A stretch of DNA of 64,000 nt, taken from NCBI GenBank assembly GCA_027924585.1, contig BSBM01000068.1, positions 11,184,001-11,248,000 of the forward strand, in the 5' to 3' direction. The DNA comes from Larix kaempferi. Taxonomy: Eukaryota > Streptophyta > Pinopsida > Pinales > Pinaceae. Below are positions 45,932-58,998 of this stretch, piece after piece. How positions within the stretch are numbered: position 1 is the stretch's first letter; every line of letters begins with the position of its first letter. A program made the position numbers and the translations under genes. Below the pieces are notes generated by a model. That model did no database searches, was not told the DNA's origin, and worked only from the letters and a program-made list of their open reading frames with translations.

Positions 45932-48900
45932 TGACCCCCTAGGTTGTGGGAGAGGGAAAACTGGGTTAACCACTAACCAATATTTAGACTTAAGCTACTG
46001 ACCCAGCTTACTCTGGGAGGGCTCTCTCTAGAAACTCATAGAATACTGGAAATCATCAAGATTGTCAATAATGAAGAAACACACCAGCATTCGTCATTCA
46101 AGATATTCAATTAAAACAATATAGAAGATCAGATTTCTGTTGGAAACAAAATGGTTTAAATGTAGCTTGGATGAAACATATGAATCTTTATTTGGGCAAT
46201 GGAGTCACATTCAAACAAACTCTGAAAATTCATTTACAAATGCTTCACAAATGCATTAACACAGGGGCAAGATAGCAAACATCTCATAGTCAAAGTGATT
46301 TTAATTGGTGAAATAGAAGAGAAAGAAACAATCCATTGACATAAGGCATACAATGATGAATCCTATATCAATTTTAGCAAAGAAGTAATGGTGGAATACT
46401 TGGAAAAAGATAAGTAGAGCATAATTTCTATGAATTCTACTTAGCTATCACCCTACACCAAGTAAGAAAGAATGTTACAAACTGGAATTAACAATGAGAG
46501 ATACACAATTCACATAGAAAAAGGAAGAAACAGAATACAAGACCGGTTACACAAGAATCCCTGAGAAACATTGGCTCAACTTTGCAAATCTTTATTCAAA
46601 ATATAGCTCAAAATGTCTTACAGAACAATACACAAAAAATTCCCATAAAATTTTTTAACACTTTATCATTCTATTACATCGCATATATAGATGCCGGGAG
46701 TCCTCTTGCTCGACTCATCTAAACCAAAAATAGTTATATCGGAGTGACACCTCATTCAGGTTGTTTTGCAACTATCATAACAAAACAGAAAATAGGTAGA
46801 AACTGGCCTAATTGCTTTCTTACAATCCATCGGTATTCTTACTAAGTAACATTTACTTCAAGTAAAAAAGTAAAGACAGTAAAATAATGGTTCCAGTTGG
46901 CTATTTATATAGCCTCCTCAAAGAATATTACAAATTATAAAAATAGGAAAGTCTTCTAAGAAGTCTCTGATTCCAAGCAAACATCAACAACTATAAAAAG
47001 ACAAGTATCACTGAGGCTGATGCAGAAAGTATAGAGATTTGCTATGTTTTTCTATGTTGGCTCATTGATCTACAAGTGGCAGGTCATAGTCCACCATTTC
47101 TTTCACCATAAATCATATTTCAATGTGCTCAGTGTAGAAGAAGCCTTTCGCCAATGGCGATCAACCTATTCAAGATTTCAAAGTCCTCTTCGACCAACTC
47201 CATCAGAGCCTTGCCTATAAGCAGTTGGTTCAGACGTTTGAACTTTGAATGTTCCATCCTTATTGCCCACAGTAGGTTTTTATAAGCATTGTGAGGGATT
47301 AGTTCCTGGTTATCATTCCAAAAAGAAGGTAACCCAATTTCAACCAGCTTATCAAACTGCCCTTTGAACTCTGCCACTTGACTCTTCATCTCCTCGACTT
47401 TGGCCTCTACACTCAAAACCTGAGCATATTTCCCCAATATCTTTCGGGCCGAAGCAAGTGTAGTAATCTGGTTCCCAATATTTAACTTCATCATTTCCTC
47501 TTCTGATAGACCATTTAGGAAAGTGATGGCATTTAATGTAGTTTCCTTGGGTCTTAGAGTTAAGCTCTCCCTATCAACTTCACAGCCTATAATAGCATCA
47601 CTAATGGTTTTCTCTTTTATCCTTATAAACTCAAGGTAGGGTCTAAAATTCTCAGCTTCCTTAATGATCCTGTCCCATACCAAGTGTTTACATCCTTACA
47701 AAGCCACCTTCCCGGTAACCTGATGAGTGATCTTTTTATTCATCTCAATCAATTGCTTGTGCTTCTTTTGGAGGACCTTCAGATCTTCTTCCTTTTTACC
47801 ACTCTCTTCTTCCAACCTGTGAGCTTTTTCTTTCAGCTCCTTGATTTCCACGTCTTTCAGGTTAATGTGAGACATAGCCTGCACTAGACTGTCGGTACCA
47901 TTGCTTTCCCCAGTTTGGTTAGAATTGGTAGGCCACATGTCCAAATTGGACAAGTTAGTTTTCAAATCATCAAGTTGCTTTTCTAAGCTTATTCTCTCTT
48001 TTTTCCATCTATTTTCCTTCTCTACAAACTTCAGCAATTTTGCTTTGCATTCACTTATTTCTTTAGACAAGTCTTCTTTTTGTGTTTCGAATTCTGTCTC
48101 TTTGGGAGGTTCGATTAGCCGGATATTTGGAACCTTTTCCTTCTTCTGTAGTGTAAGAATCAGCTTGTCTTTCTCTGCCAACAGCTTGTTCATGCTTTTA
48201 CCACCACCATCGCTCATAACTAGGTCAGATTGTACCTTTTTAACCTGATTTTGAAGAGCTCAGTTTTCACTTTTCTCCTACTTTAATTGGTTTTCTAACT
48301 TTTTCACGGTAACCAGCAAGTTGTCGCTTTTCAATGCTTCTTTCACAAAATCATCATATACAAGATCACTAAGCTGCTTGTGAAACTGGATTTTATCTGG
48401 TACTGGTATCTTTTGCCAATTGATCCTTGTCTCGGTCACTCCATCCTCCGTCAATACTGCTAAGTTTAAGATGTTATCATTTATACTTCTGCTAGTGATC
48501 AAGGAAGTATTAGACAGACCTTTGGCGATAGGCATTGAATCAAATAGCCTCTAGGCCGAGGCTCACTTGTTTTGATCGTAATGTTCATAGAGGTCGGCCT
48601 TGGACCAAACCTTATTACCGACATATCCCTCTTAAACATCTTGAAAGTTGTATTCTACAACCTGGATCTCAGGAGCAGAAGATTCCTCATCATCTACCCC
48701 TCCACTATCGATTTGGACAGTCAATCCTTCTTGAGCTGCTGCAACAACCAACTCCTCTTTAGTTGGGGAATCAATTGACTCAGCTTGAATAGCCACAACA
48801 AATAACTCATCCTATACTTCTAATTTAGGCCGCTTGTCTATATTACCTTCTTCAGTATCCATATCCATGACTTCTTCTAAGTCTCTTTTTCGACCCACCT

Positions 48901-51600
48901 CCATTGTGTCCGACACTTTATCTAAATCCATTATTAAATCGGAAATCATGAGATCTCCTCCCTGTGTCTCCACTGCTTCCTCCACTTTGGGTTCCCAACA
49001 CAACAAATTTCGCCCCTTCAACACCCCTTCTGGTTCTGTATGCTCAAAAGCGCTGAGGTTACATTCTTTCCTTCTCTTGTAAATTATATGCAAGGGGTCA
49101 TATTTGATGGCCACATCTTTTTTGAACCCTAGCGACTTCAATAACTCTTCCACACCTGACAAAGATTTTTTATTCTTCACAATGAAAGGCCCTACCTTCC
49201 AAGGACATTTCACATCTGTGCTCTTCTTATGTTTCAGGAATTGCATCTCTTCCAGGGCCAGTTTCTGTCTGATAAATTCAAGAGCAAAGATCCGCAATGT
49301 CGGAAAAGCGAGTAGGACATAAGGCTCTTGCACAAAACTATACAATCTAATAACTGTAGCTTCTTTTAACAAAAACAAGTCACCGACTGCCAGTTCGTCC
49401 TTCAACTACATCATTGTCTTCATTTCAGGCAGCACTCTAGGCAATTCTTCCCCAAAAATGATTTTATAAACAAGGAGCAAAACATAGTTCAAATAATTGA
49501 AAACATTGTCTACCAGAACATCAGTCTCAAGCAGTGAGGAGAAATGTGGGCTTTCGGCGCTGATATACATAGTCATTTTCATCAACTGCATGTGATATCT
49601 AAAAAAACTAGTACTCGGGAAATTGCATAACTGTACATGTATCTTTTCTGCCAAAAATTCATCAAACCTTAGGGGTGGGATAGGCCCACTTTCGGACCTG
49701 TCCAAACTAATGCTAATCCTAAAGAGTAAACCTAATTGGACTTCAGTCACCCACAAATCAGTATCCAACCCTAGAAACTGAGCTAACAAAGAAGGAACCA
49801 ATTGGGAATTGTCATAAAAAAGGTTGACATTTAGAGGGTAGGGTTCCTCGAAGATTTTGGAGTCAGGTTCTAGGCATGTGGCTAAGAAGGCTTGACAGCT
49901 TTCCGGGCTGATTTGGCGGTACAAGGAAACCATCGACTCTTGGTACTGAGACTCTGGAATGAAAAAGGAATCCTTAACGGCTGACGCATCTATATTACAT
50001 ACGACTTTGGACCTACGGGCATCCATAATTACTCTTTGAGGTTCTGAGCAATTAGAAGAACACCATGCTACAAAATCAGGAAAAGAGAACACCTGGTCAA
50101 GGCAAAAGAAAATGAATGATGACCTTAAGACTCCATGGATATCCAGTCCTGTTCATGCAAGGTTTCTAGTCTCTTCTTAATTTTCGAAACTGGGAGTCGA
50201 ATGCATGTGTCAAATACATCTGCGTCTCTATCTTCCAGGGCTATCTTAACCCTAGAACTAGTAGAAGCTTCTTTTTCCGTCATGTTATGACTGTAAAAGA
50301 CTTAGATTTTTCAGAGAATGGCAGTTACAGACCCTACCTGTCACTTTGGAAGCCTTGCACGCACCTTGTCGAAGGTTCTGTCACCTTCGTCGTCTGCCAC
50401 ACGCCGAGAGGCTCCCTAAATTTGACAGGCTTCTGAAACAAATGTCAACCTTCACGAGCGTTTTTATATATATAACCGGGTTTCCATAACTTCCGCCCTC
50501 TTTGGCCTGCTGTCCTTTGATCTCAACCTTTGAATTCTCACATGCTCATTTTCCGTCGTCGGATATGAGTTTCCTTTTACCCACTGATTTGACAACCTAT
50601 CCATTTACATCATCGGATCATATCCACTAGTCTTCATCTGGGTCATTGATCTCATTTGAATTCATATAAGGGGTAGCATCGCATGCACCCAAAAATCTTT
50701 TCCTATATCACCCTTTCTTTATGTGACAAGCTGTGGAGCTGACACCTGTCCGGCGGGAGCCAGTCCATCGCATATACCCTGCCTCTATTCATCGTGCTAC
50801 TTCTTGATGCATTGATGTATGAGGACCGTCCATTTCTTCTCAGACGTGTATCTATGGTGAGTCCTCATACTCGACTTAGCCATTATATTTTTCGTATGCT
50901 GGTGGGGTCTCCTCCTATTATACCCTATGCGTTTCACACTAACCCCAGCTGTTGATCTAGCTCTTCTTTCCACCCGAACTGTAGATCTGTCGGAGACTTA
51001 GGCCCTTTTTTCGGTAAATAGACCCGAACCCTTGGATCTCAAAAAGATCATCTCTACCGTAGATACTTGTATATGTCCCCACCATCGCATGCACCGAACC
51101 AGGCATCGTTCACTGCTCTTTCTTCTTTGCGATGCGCTCCTAAGCCAACACCTATCCAGCGGGCTCCAGCCCATCACATACTCATATTCCCTTTCTTCCT
51201 CGCGACTTGTCCATGCGACGGTCTTTTTAAAACCATAGATCTTGCTCCCGCCCTTGATCAACGGTGTCGATCTGTGCGACATTTAATCTTTCATAAATTT
51301 TCCCAAGGACTATAGGTTTTAGGGTATTTCTCCGTTTATCTTAAGTCATTCTTTTTGCCTATTAATACTTAGCCCTTGAAATTATCCCTTTATTACATCG
51401 GACCCCTTCTAGACCATTCTATCTCCTGCCTTAGCACCTGGCCATTACCGCTTCTAGACCATTCTATCTCCTGCCTTAGCACCTGGCTATTACCGATGGA
51501 GATCACTTAAAGCCTTTTTCTTAGGTAGTTGTCCGACCTTCCATCTTTCATGTACAGGTCTTTATGCTATAAAAGAGCAAAAGATATATAGGTGCTAACA
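45932..51600 (-). repeat. X 5' LTR (right copy), about 5.67 kb
   Basis: Starts TGTTAGCACC on the minus strand at 51,600. The inner boundary is uncertain by about 20 nt because the other LTR lost this end. It contains a private 45-bp tandem duplication (51,406-51,450 and 51,451-51,495). Its ORF runs from 50,092 to about 47,129 and its TATA box is at 50,464-50,475. Confidence 0.9.
47129..50092 (-). pseudogene. X LTR-encoded ORF, right copy
   Basis: Same frame and protein as in the left LTR, open from GTG 50,092. Stops: CAG-to-TAG near 49,403, the shared TAG 48,812-48,814, several near 48,540-48,620, near 48,275 and 48,220, and near 47,693. A private 8-bp deletion near 47,138 shifts the frame close to the C-terminus. 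Nearly all damage is substitutions, so the parent frame was open over about 1,000 codons. A possible upstream exon begins ATG 50,283 (MTEKEASTSSRVKIALEDRD) and carries no stop for about 50 codons. The function is unknown. Confidence 0.75.
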
Positions 51601-53646
51601 CCTTCCATGGGAGGATGCACTTATCTTCTCACATTTATTAATGATTTCACAAGAAAAACATGGTCATATTTTCTAAAACATAAATCTGATGCATTTGGTT
51701 GTTTTCAGTAGTTCAAGGCACTTGTAGAGAAGCAGAGTGGTTACAACATCAAGATCTTAAGAACATACATAGGTGGTGAGTATGCTTCAAATGATTTCTT
51801 AAAATTTTGTAAAAATCATGGCATACACAGGAAATTCACTGCCAGGTATACACCGCAACAGAATGATATCACAAAAAGGAAAAACAGAACCATTGTGAAG
51901 ATGGAACGCAGTATGTTGGAAGCCATGCATCTGTCAAATGAATACTGGGTTGAAGCAGTGGCAACTGTTGTATGCATAATAAATCGATGTCCAACGAAGA
52001 GTGTGAAGAACAAGGTTTTGCAGGAAGCATGGACAGGTATGAACCATAATGTTTCGCATTTAAAAGTTTTTGGTTGTGTAGCATACGCACATGTTCCAGA
52101 TCAGTTGAGAACATGGGAATTAGTTGATTTTTCTATCGACAAGGATGCGATAAGTGTCAAATGGGTTTATAAGATCAAACAGGATGCTGATGGAAATCTG
52201 CAGAAACACAAGGCAAGATTGGTAGCAAGAGGATTCACACAATAGCCTAGCATAGATTTCAATGCAACCTTTGTACCTCTAGCACGAATGGACACTGTCA
52301 AAACTATTCGGGCCATCGCAGCACATAAGAAATGGCCTGTTTATCAAATGGATTTCAAGTCTGCATTTTTAAATGGTTATTTGGAGGAATAAATATATGT
52401 GGAGCAGCCACAAGGCTATGAAGTTCCGGGACAAGGACACAAAGTATATAGGATGAAAAAGGCACTCTATGGTTTGAAGAAAGCTTCTAGAGCTTGGTCC
52501 AGTCGCATTCACTCTTACCTCATTCAGAATGGATTTCACAGACGTGAATGTGAGCCAACGTTGTACACAAAAATAAACAAGCAAGGTAATAAGATAATTG
52601 TCTGCCTGTATGTAGATGACTTAATATTTACTGGTGATTTTGGCCTAGAGGAATTTATATCAGTCATGGAAAGTGAATTTGAAATGACTAATTTGGGGTT
52701 TATGAAGTATTTTTGGGCATTGAATTCCAACAGACTGAAAAAGGGATATTTATATCTAAGTCGAGGTATGCAAGTAATGTCTTGAACATATTTAAGATTC
52801 TAAAATGTAAGACAACTCCAATAACAGTGATAACAAGTTTGAAATTAAGCAAGGATGATGACAGATCAAATGTAGATCCTACGATATTCAAAAGGCTTGT
52901 TGGCAGCCTTATGTATCTTACTGCAACAAGACCAAACATCATGTATGGAGTCAGTTTAATCTCAAGATTCATGGAGTCACCAAAAGAATCTCATTGGCAA
53001 GTAGGTAAAATAATTTTGAGGTATGTAAGTGGAACAAAAGACTTTGGCATTTTGTATTCAACCTCAGAAAATTTCAAAATCATTGGCTACACTGACAGTG
53101 ACAATGGAGGTAGCAGAGATGACAGGAAAATCACGTCTGAAAATACATTTCATTTAGGAATAGGTGTTGTATCATGGGCTTCAAAGAAACAACCCATTGT
53201 AACTTTGTCTTCAGCAGAAGCAGAGTATGTCGTAGATACTAGCGCTACATGTCAATTCGTTTGGATGCGGAGGATGTTAAGTGATCTATCATAGAACCAG
53301 CAAGAACCCACAGTCATTTACTACAACAAAAATTCAGCTATCGCACTATCAAAGAATCATGTGTACCACAAGAGAGCCAAGGACATCGACACAAGGTATC
53401 ATTTTATCAGAGAATTGATAAACAACAAAGAAATATGTTTAGAATTTTACAGGTCTGAAGATCAAGTAGCAGATATGTTTACAAAACCATTGGCAAGGGA
53501 CACATTCCAATATCTGTGAAGTTGTTTGGGAGTGACAAGTTCTACACAATGAACTTTGTCATGTACAGAGCATGTTTCAGCTCTGAAATATTTTGTAAAA
53601 CATTATTTTTGTTTAAAATCCCCATCTGCTCATAATTAAGGGGGGG
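51601..53646 (+). pseudogene. Copia-3: 3' part of a Copia element (integrase to RNase H)
   Basis: Begins inside integrase exactly where X ends (PSMGGC is preceded by a junction). It matches Copia-4 from 56,405 on. The integrase second Asp (RTDRGGEY in copy 4) is Tyr. A deletion near 52,110 removes about 555 bp relative to copy 4, joining VPDQLR to TWELVDF. RT keeps LYVDD (52,607-52,620), with a frame change at about 52,720 and stops at 52,243 and 52,390. RNase H reads YTDSDNGG, and the tail runs to DTFQYL. A polypurine tract (aattaagggggg) ends at 53,646. The 5' half lies on the far side of X and has been deleted. Confidence 0.92.
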
Positions 53647-54594
53647 TGTTGGAAATATGCAATTACGAGCTGATCGTGTATGTATTTTGCGCCAGCTATG
53701 TCAGTCCGCAGAAGTCACCGAGATGTCAGATAGACAGTCAGTCTATCAGTAGGCTTTGTGCACTCTTCTTAGTATTTATTCAGCCGTGTTTGTATTCCGC
53801 AAGTCAATTTCTTAGGTAGAAATTAATTATAGTCTTTAATGGAGTTCAATAGCTTCTAGGAGAAGCGATCTCAAGTTTGTGTATAAATGAAAAACTCTCT
53901 CATAGGATTAGAGAGATATGTAGGAGTGAAAGGAGAAGAAGAAATTAGTCATGAAATGTATTACGAGCCGAAGCTCTGTAAAAATGGTGAAAGATTGAAG
54001 CAAAACTCATCTCTCTGTAAGTACGACAATGTTGTTTGTTTTACTGCAGTAATATATCAGTCTATAGTTATTTTTGTTCATTCTCAAGAATTTTGGTTAA
54101 TGCATGCCGCACATCTTCTTCATGTTCACCTGCATAAATGTTGTTTACATTTACTGTCTGTAAAAGAAAAATCAAGATTTCCATATATATTTCATGGTGG
54201 TAAAAGTTCTAGTTTAACGCAGAGTAACTTCGACATAAGTTTCACTTAAATGTTTCGGCTATTATGTTTTAGCAAGAATGATATTTGTATAAATTTTGCT
54301 TAAGAGTGAGTTTGTCGAAGGTCAAAGTATTCCATAAAGTTGAGAAGTTACGGGGAGTAAAAATATCTTCAAGTAAAGAAGTCCGCAAAGTTAGGGACTT
54401 TGCACAAGTTAAGAGTTCCGCATAAGTCCAAGCTTCACATAAGTGTGAAGTAAATTTAGTGCCAAGGAAGTTTAGTGCGAAGACAAGTTGTGCGAAATTA
54501 AAAGTTGGGGTTTACGCCAAGTTTGCTAATGAAAAGAAATATCTACTGCGTAGTTAAATTTTAATTGAATTTGTGGTGTGCTTTTCCCTTGATC
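53647..54594 (+). repeat. Copia LTR b, shared by Copia-3 and Copia-4
   Basis: TGTTGGAAATATGC starts right after the Copia-3 polypurine tract and is followed at 54,595 by the Copia-4 primer site. It therefore serves as 3' LTR of one copy and 5' LTR of the next. A TATA box lies at about 53,881. The end lacks a clear CA, so the last few bases are uncertain. Confidence 0.88.
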
Positions 54595-54658
54595 TGGTAT
54601 CAGATCTTGGTTTACAGAGAAAAGAAATTCGATTTACAAAAGGGAAAAGTGATTAAGA

Positions 54659-55630
54659 ATGGCTTCCACTTCGAGTAATTTGCAAACTCCAATATTTTCT
54701 AGTAAAAATTATGAATATTGGTCTCTAACTATGAAAGTTTTGTTCAGAGGTCAAGATGTATGGGAAATAGTCCAAAATGGTTATGCAGAACCAACAGAGC
54801 TAGCAACATACAAAAATCTCACACAAGCCGAGAAGGATGTCTTGAGGAAACAGAGAAAGAAAGATGGAAAGGCATTGTTCCACATACATCAAGCGACACA
54901 TGAATCCATACTCCCAAGAGTAGCAACATCAATGTCAGCTAAGGAAGCGTGGGACACACTAGAAACTTCCTATCAAGGTTTGAACAAGGTAAAAAATACC
55001 AAACTGCAAATCCTTAGAAGAGATTTTGAATCTCTGTCAATGAAAGAAACAGAGTCAATAGACTCATTCTATACTCGATTTATTGGTCTGGTTAATCAAA
55101 TAAAGTCTCATGGAGAAAATCTAAGTGACCAAAGAGTTGTTGAAAAATTTCTTATAGTTCTTCCAAAGAAATTTGAATCTTTAGTTGTGATCCTGGAGGA
55201 AAACAAAGACCTATCCATATTTACTATTGATGAATTGCAAGCCTCATTACTCAATCATGAACATAGAATCGGTAGTTCAGATACATCACTGGAAGGTGCA
55301 TTCGCATCACAGTCATCCATAAGTCATGGAAGAGGCAGGGGAAGATCAAACTCTAGAGGCAGAGGAAGAAGCTCTTTCAGAGGAGGTCGCAGCAGCTGCC
55401 CTGCACATGTCCCAGGTAGAGGTCCGAATCAGATAAGTAGTCAACCAAGTGGACAGAGGTATGATAAATAAAAAATTCAATGTCATTATTGTAAGAATTT
55501 TGGACACTTCGCATATGAATGCAGGAAGAAGCAGTATGACCAAGGAAAGCAAGTTCAATCACAGTCAACCAACAACAGCACTCCGAACAACTTACTATTC
55601 TTAGCATGTGCATCTCCACTTGAATACAAC
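54659..55630 (+). pseudogene. Copia-4 gag
   Basis: ATG 54,659 (MASTSSNLQTPIFSSKNYEY) opens a 270-codon frame with the plant Copia Gag (DUF4219/UBN2) fold: YWSLTMKVLFRGQDVWEIV and EAWDTLETSYQG. An Arg/Gly-rich tail of GRGRG repeats follows (about residues 222-255). TAA at 55,469 interrupts just before the zinc knuckle CHYCKNFGHFAYEC (C-x2-C-x4-H-x4-C), which stays in frame. This is the best preserved Gag in the window. A frameshift near 55,630 separates it from protease. Confidence 0.9.
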
Positions 55631-58600
55631 ATGTGTTCCAAGAAAGTCCAAATGACATATGGTATTTAGACTTAGGTTGTAGCAATCACATGACTGGTAA
55701 TTTAAATCTATTTTATAGTCTAGATAAATCAGTTCAAATTGATGTCACACTTGAAAATAATATCCAAGTCACTGTTTTGGGAAAGGGTATTGTTGATATT
55801 CTAACCAAACAGGAGGAGAAAAAAATTATGCCTGATGTTTATTATGTTCAAGGTCTGAAGCATAATTTGATGAGCATTGGACAATTGATGGAAAAATGTT
55901 ACAAAGTTCACATGATAGGAAAGCATTGTGTGATCAAAGACATATATCCAAGCAATCAATTAATTGCGGAAGTACAGATGACAAGCAATCACTTGTTTCC
56001 TTTGAGGATAAGGCCAATCATAAGAGGAAAAAAAACTCAAGTTGTTCATACAACTCAGAATGGAAATTCTGGAGCCACATTCAAAGCAGAAAAAAAGAAG
56101 CTGAAGCTCACTGCGACAAGGAAGAAAAAGACAATGAAATGCAAGCAGCATTTCAAACATAAATAAAGGATGAATCATGGTTATGACACTTTAGATTTGG
56201 ACATCTGAATTTTGGTGGGATGAAGCTACTACATATGAAGGACATAGTGAAAGGATTGCCATTGATTGAAAAGCTAGAGAGAATTTGTCAAGGCTATATT
56301 TTTGGCAAACAATACAGAGAGACTTTTCCAGTCGGAAAGACATATAGAGCTCTCACATTACTTGAAATTGTGCACTTTGATATTTGTGGACCGATGAAAA
56401 CACCGTCCATGGGAGGATGCACTTATCTTCTCACATTTATTGATGATTTCACAAGAAAAACATGGTCATATTTTCTAAAACATAAATATGATGCGTTTGG
56501 TTGTTTTCAACAGTTCAAGGCACTTGTGGAGAAGCAAAGTGGTTACAGCATCAAGATATTAAGAACAGACAGAGGTGGTGAGTATGCTTCAAATGATTTC
56601 TTAAACTTTTGTAAAAATCATGGCATACACAAGCAATTCACTGCGAGGTATACACCACAGCAGAATGGTATCGCAAAAAGGAAAAACTAAACCATTATGG
56701 ACATGGTGCGCAGTATGTTGGCAGCCATGCATCTATCAAATGAATACTGGGCTGTAGCAGTGGCAACTGCTATATACATCAAAAATCAATCCGATGAAGA
56801 GTGTGAAGAACAAGGTTATATAGGAAGCATGGACAGGTATGAAACATAGTGTTTCACATTTAAATTTTTTTGATTGTGTAGCATACGCACATGTTCCAGA
56901 TCAGTTGAGAAGGAAATTAGACAATAAATGACAGAAATACACTTTTATTGGGTATTCTGAAGACACCAAAGCATACAAGTTGTATGATCCTGTCGCAAGA
57001 AAAGTTATTATCAGTCGAGATGTTCAGTTTGTAGAAAATGAAGCATGGGATGGAACTATAGAAGAGAATGTTAAAATCGTGTCACATGTTGAACATGATG
57101 ACATCGCAGAGAATGTGGTTGAAACTACGCATGTGAATCAAAATGTCACAGCTTTGTCTACTCCCAAGACAACGTGACATGTTTCAGCACAAGGAACTTC
57201 GACACAAGTCGCAGCTCAAGCTACTCCGACAAGCACACTAAGTGCGCAACAAACTCCATCAAACAGTTCGCAAAGTTCGACACCAACAACTCTGACAAAG
57301 ACAAGAAGTCTGTGTGAGATATATGAGACTAGTACACCAAATTCATTTTCTGTTTTTGCATTATTTTCTCGAATTAATGATCCACTAAAATTTGAGAAAG
57401 TTGTTGAAGATAAAGTTTGGGCACAAGCCATGGATGAAGAAACTGAATTTATTGAGAAGAATCAAACATGGGAATTAGTTGATGTTCCTATCGACAAGGA
57501 TGTGATAAGTGTCAAATGGGTTTATAAGACCAAACAGGATGTTGATGGAAATGTGCAAAATCACAAGGCAAGATTGGTAGCAAGAGGATTCACACAACAG
57601 CCTAGCATAGATTTCAATAAAACCTTTGCACCTGTAGCACGAATGGACACTGTTAGAACTGTTCTGGCCATCGCAGCACATAAGAAATGGCCTATTTATC
57701 AATTGGATGTCAAGTTTGCATTTTTAAATGGTTATTTGGAGGAAGAAGTATATGTGGAGCAGCCACAAGGATATGAAGTTCCAGGACAAGGACACAAAGT
57801 ATACAGGATGAAAAAGGCACTCTATGGTTTGAAGCAAGCTCCTAGAGCTTGGTACAGTCGCATTGACTCTTACCTCATTCAGAATGGATTTCACAAAAGT
57901 GAATGTGAGCCAACGCTATACACAAAAATCAACAAGCAAGGTAATAAGCTAATCATCTACCTGTATGTAGATGACTTAATATTTACTGGTGATTTTAGTA
58001 TAGAGGAATTTAGATCAGTCATGGAAAGTGAATTTGAAATGACTAATTTGGGGCTTATGAAGTATTTTCTGGGCATTGAAATCCAGCAGACTGAAAAAGA
58101 GATATTTATATCTCAGTCGAAGTATGCAAGTGATGTCTTGAACAGATTTAAGATGCTAAACTGTAAGACATCTCCCCAGCGATAACAGGTTTGAAATTAA
58201 GCAAGGATGATGATGGATCCAATGTAGATCCTACATTGTTCAAGAGGCTCGTTGGCAGCCTTACGTATCTTACTGCAACAAGACCAAACATCATGTATGG
58301 AGTCAATTTAATCTCAAGATTCATGGAGTCACCAAAAGAATCTCATTGGCAAGCAGGTAAAAGAATTCTGACGTATGTAAGTGGAACAAAATACTTTGGC
58401 ATTTTGTATTCAAGCTCAGAAAATTTCAAACTCATTAGCTACACTGATAGCAACAATGGAGGCAAGATAGATGACAAAAAAAGCATGTTTGGAAATACAT
58501 TTCATTTAGGAACAGGTGTTGTATCATGAGCTTCAAACAAACAACCCATTGTAACTCTGTCTTCAGTAGAAGTAGAGTATGTCGCAGCTACAAGCACTGC

Positions 58601-58890
58601 ATGTAAATATGTTTGGATGCGGAGGATGTTAAGTGATCTGTCGCAGAACCAGCAATAACCCACAGCCATTTACTGCGACAACAATTCATCTATCGCATTG
58701 TCAAAAAATCATGTGTACCACAAGAGAACAAAGCACATCGACACAAGGTATCATTTTATCAGAGAATTGATAAACAATAAAGAAATCTATTTAGAATTTT
58801 GCAGGTCTGAAGATCAAGTAGCAGATATATTTACAAAACCATTGGCAAGGGACACATTCCAATATCTGTGAAGTTGTTTGGGAGTGACAA
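55631..58890 (+). pseudogene. Copia-4 pol: protease, integrase, RT, RNase H
   Basis: Protease WYLDLGCSNHMTG (Asp kept, Ser to Leu) is in 55,633-56,166. Integrase lies at 56,190-56,690: FGHLNFGG, then CQGYIFGKQ with one zinc Cys changed to Tyr, HFDICGP and RTDRGGEY with both Asp residues, and GIAKRKN where the Glu is Lys. The variable linker follows to 57,430, with stops at 56,688 and 57,177. RT is one clean block, 57,430-58,185, with LYVDD and LKQAPRAWY. After a frameshift, the connection and RNase H lie at 58,191-58,529 (YTDSNNGG, where an Asp is Asn), and the tail is readable to SCLG at about 58,880. Confidence 0.92.
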
Positions 58891-58998
58891 GTTCTGCACA
58901 GTGAACTTCATCATGCACAGAGCATGTTTCAGCTCTAAAATATTTTGTAAAACTTTATTTTTGTTTAAAATCCCCATCTGCTCATAATTAAGGGGGAG

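Larger units (their letters stand above)
31815..51600 (-). mobile_element. X: giant Tat/Athila-like Ty3/Gypsy element with an ORF inside each LTR
   Basis: LTRs: left 31,815-39,411 (excluding a nested solo LTR) and right about 45,932-51,600. The LTR starts TGTTAG on the minus strand. Internal region 39,412-45,913 encodes, minus strand, Gag, protease, archaeal-type RNase H, RT, RNase H and integrase. The primer site matches Asp-tRNA. The original length, without the nested insert, was about 17.8 kb. The right LTR ends at 51,600 directly against Copia integrase sequence. The expected left flank is gone because of a deletion at 31,812-31,815. In one hand-aligned 160-nt sample the LTRs are about 91% alike, so the insertion is old. 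Confidence 0.93.
54595..58998 (+). mobile_element. Copia-4: internal region of a nearly complete Copia element
   Basis: Primer site tggtatcagatc (54,595-54,606, one mismatch to the Met-tRNA site), gag, PR, IN, RT, RNase H, and polypurine tract aattaagggggag (58,986-58,998). It is flanked by LTRs b and c. It forms a tandem with Copia-3 that shares LTR b. Confidence 0.92.
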
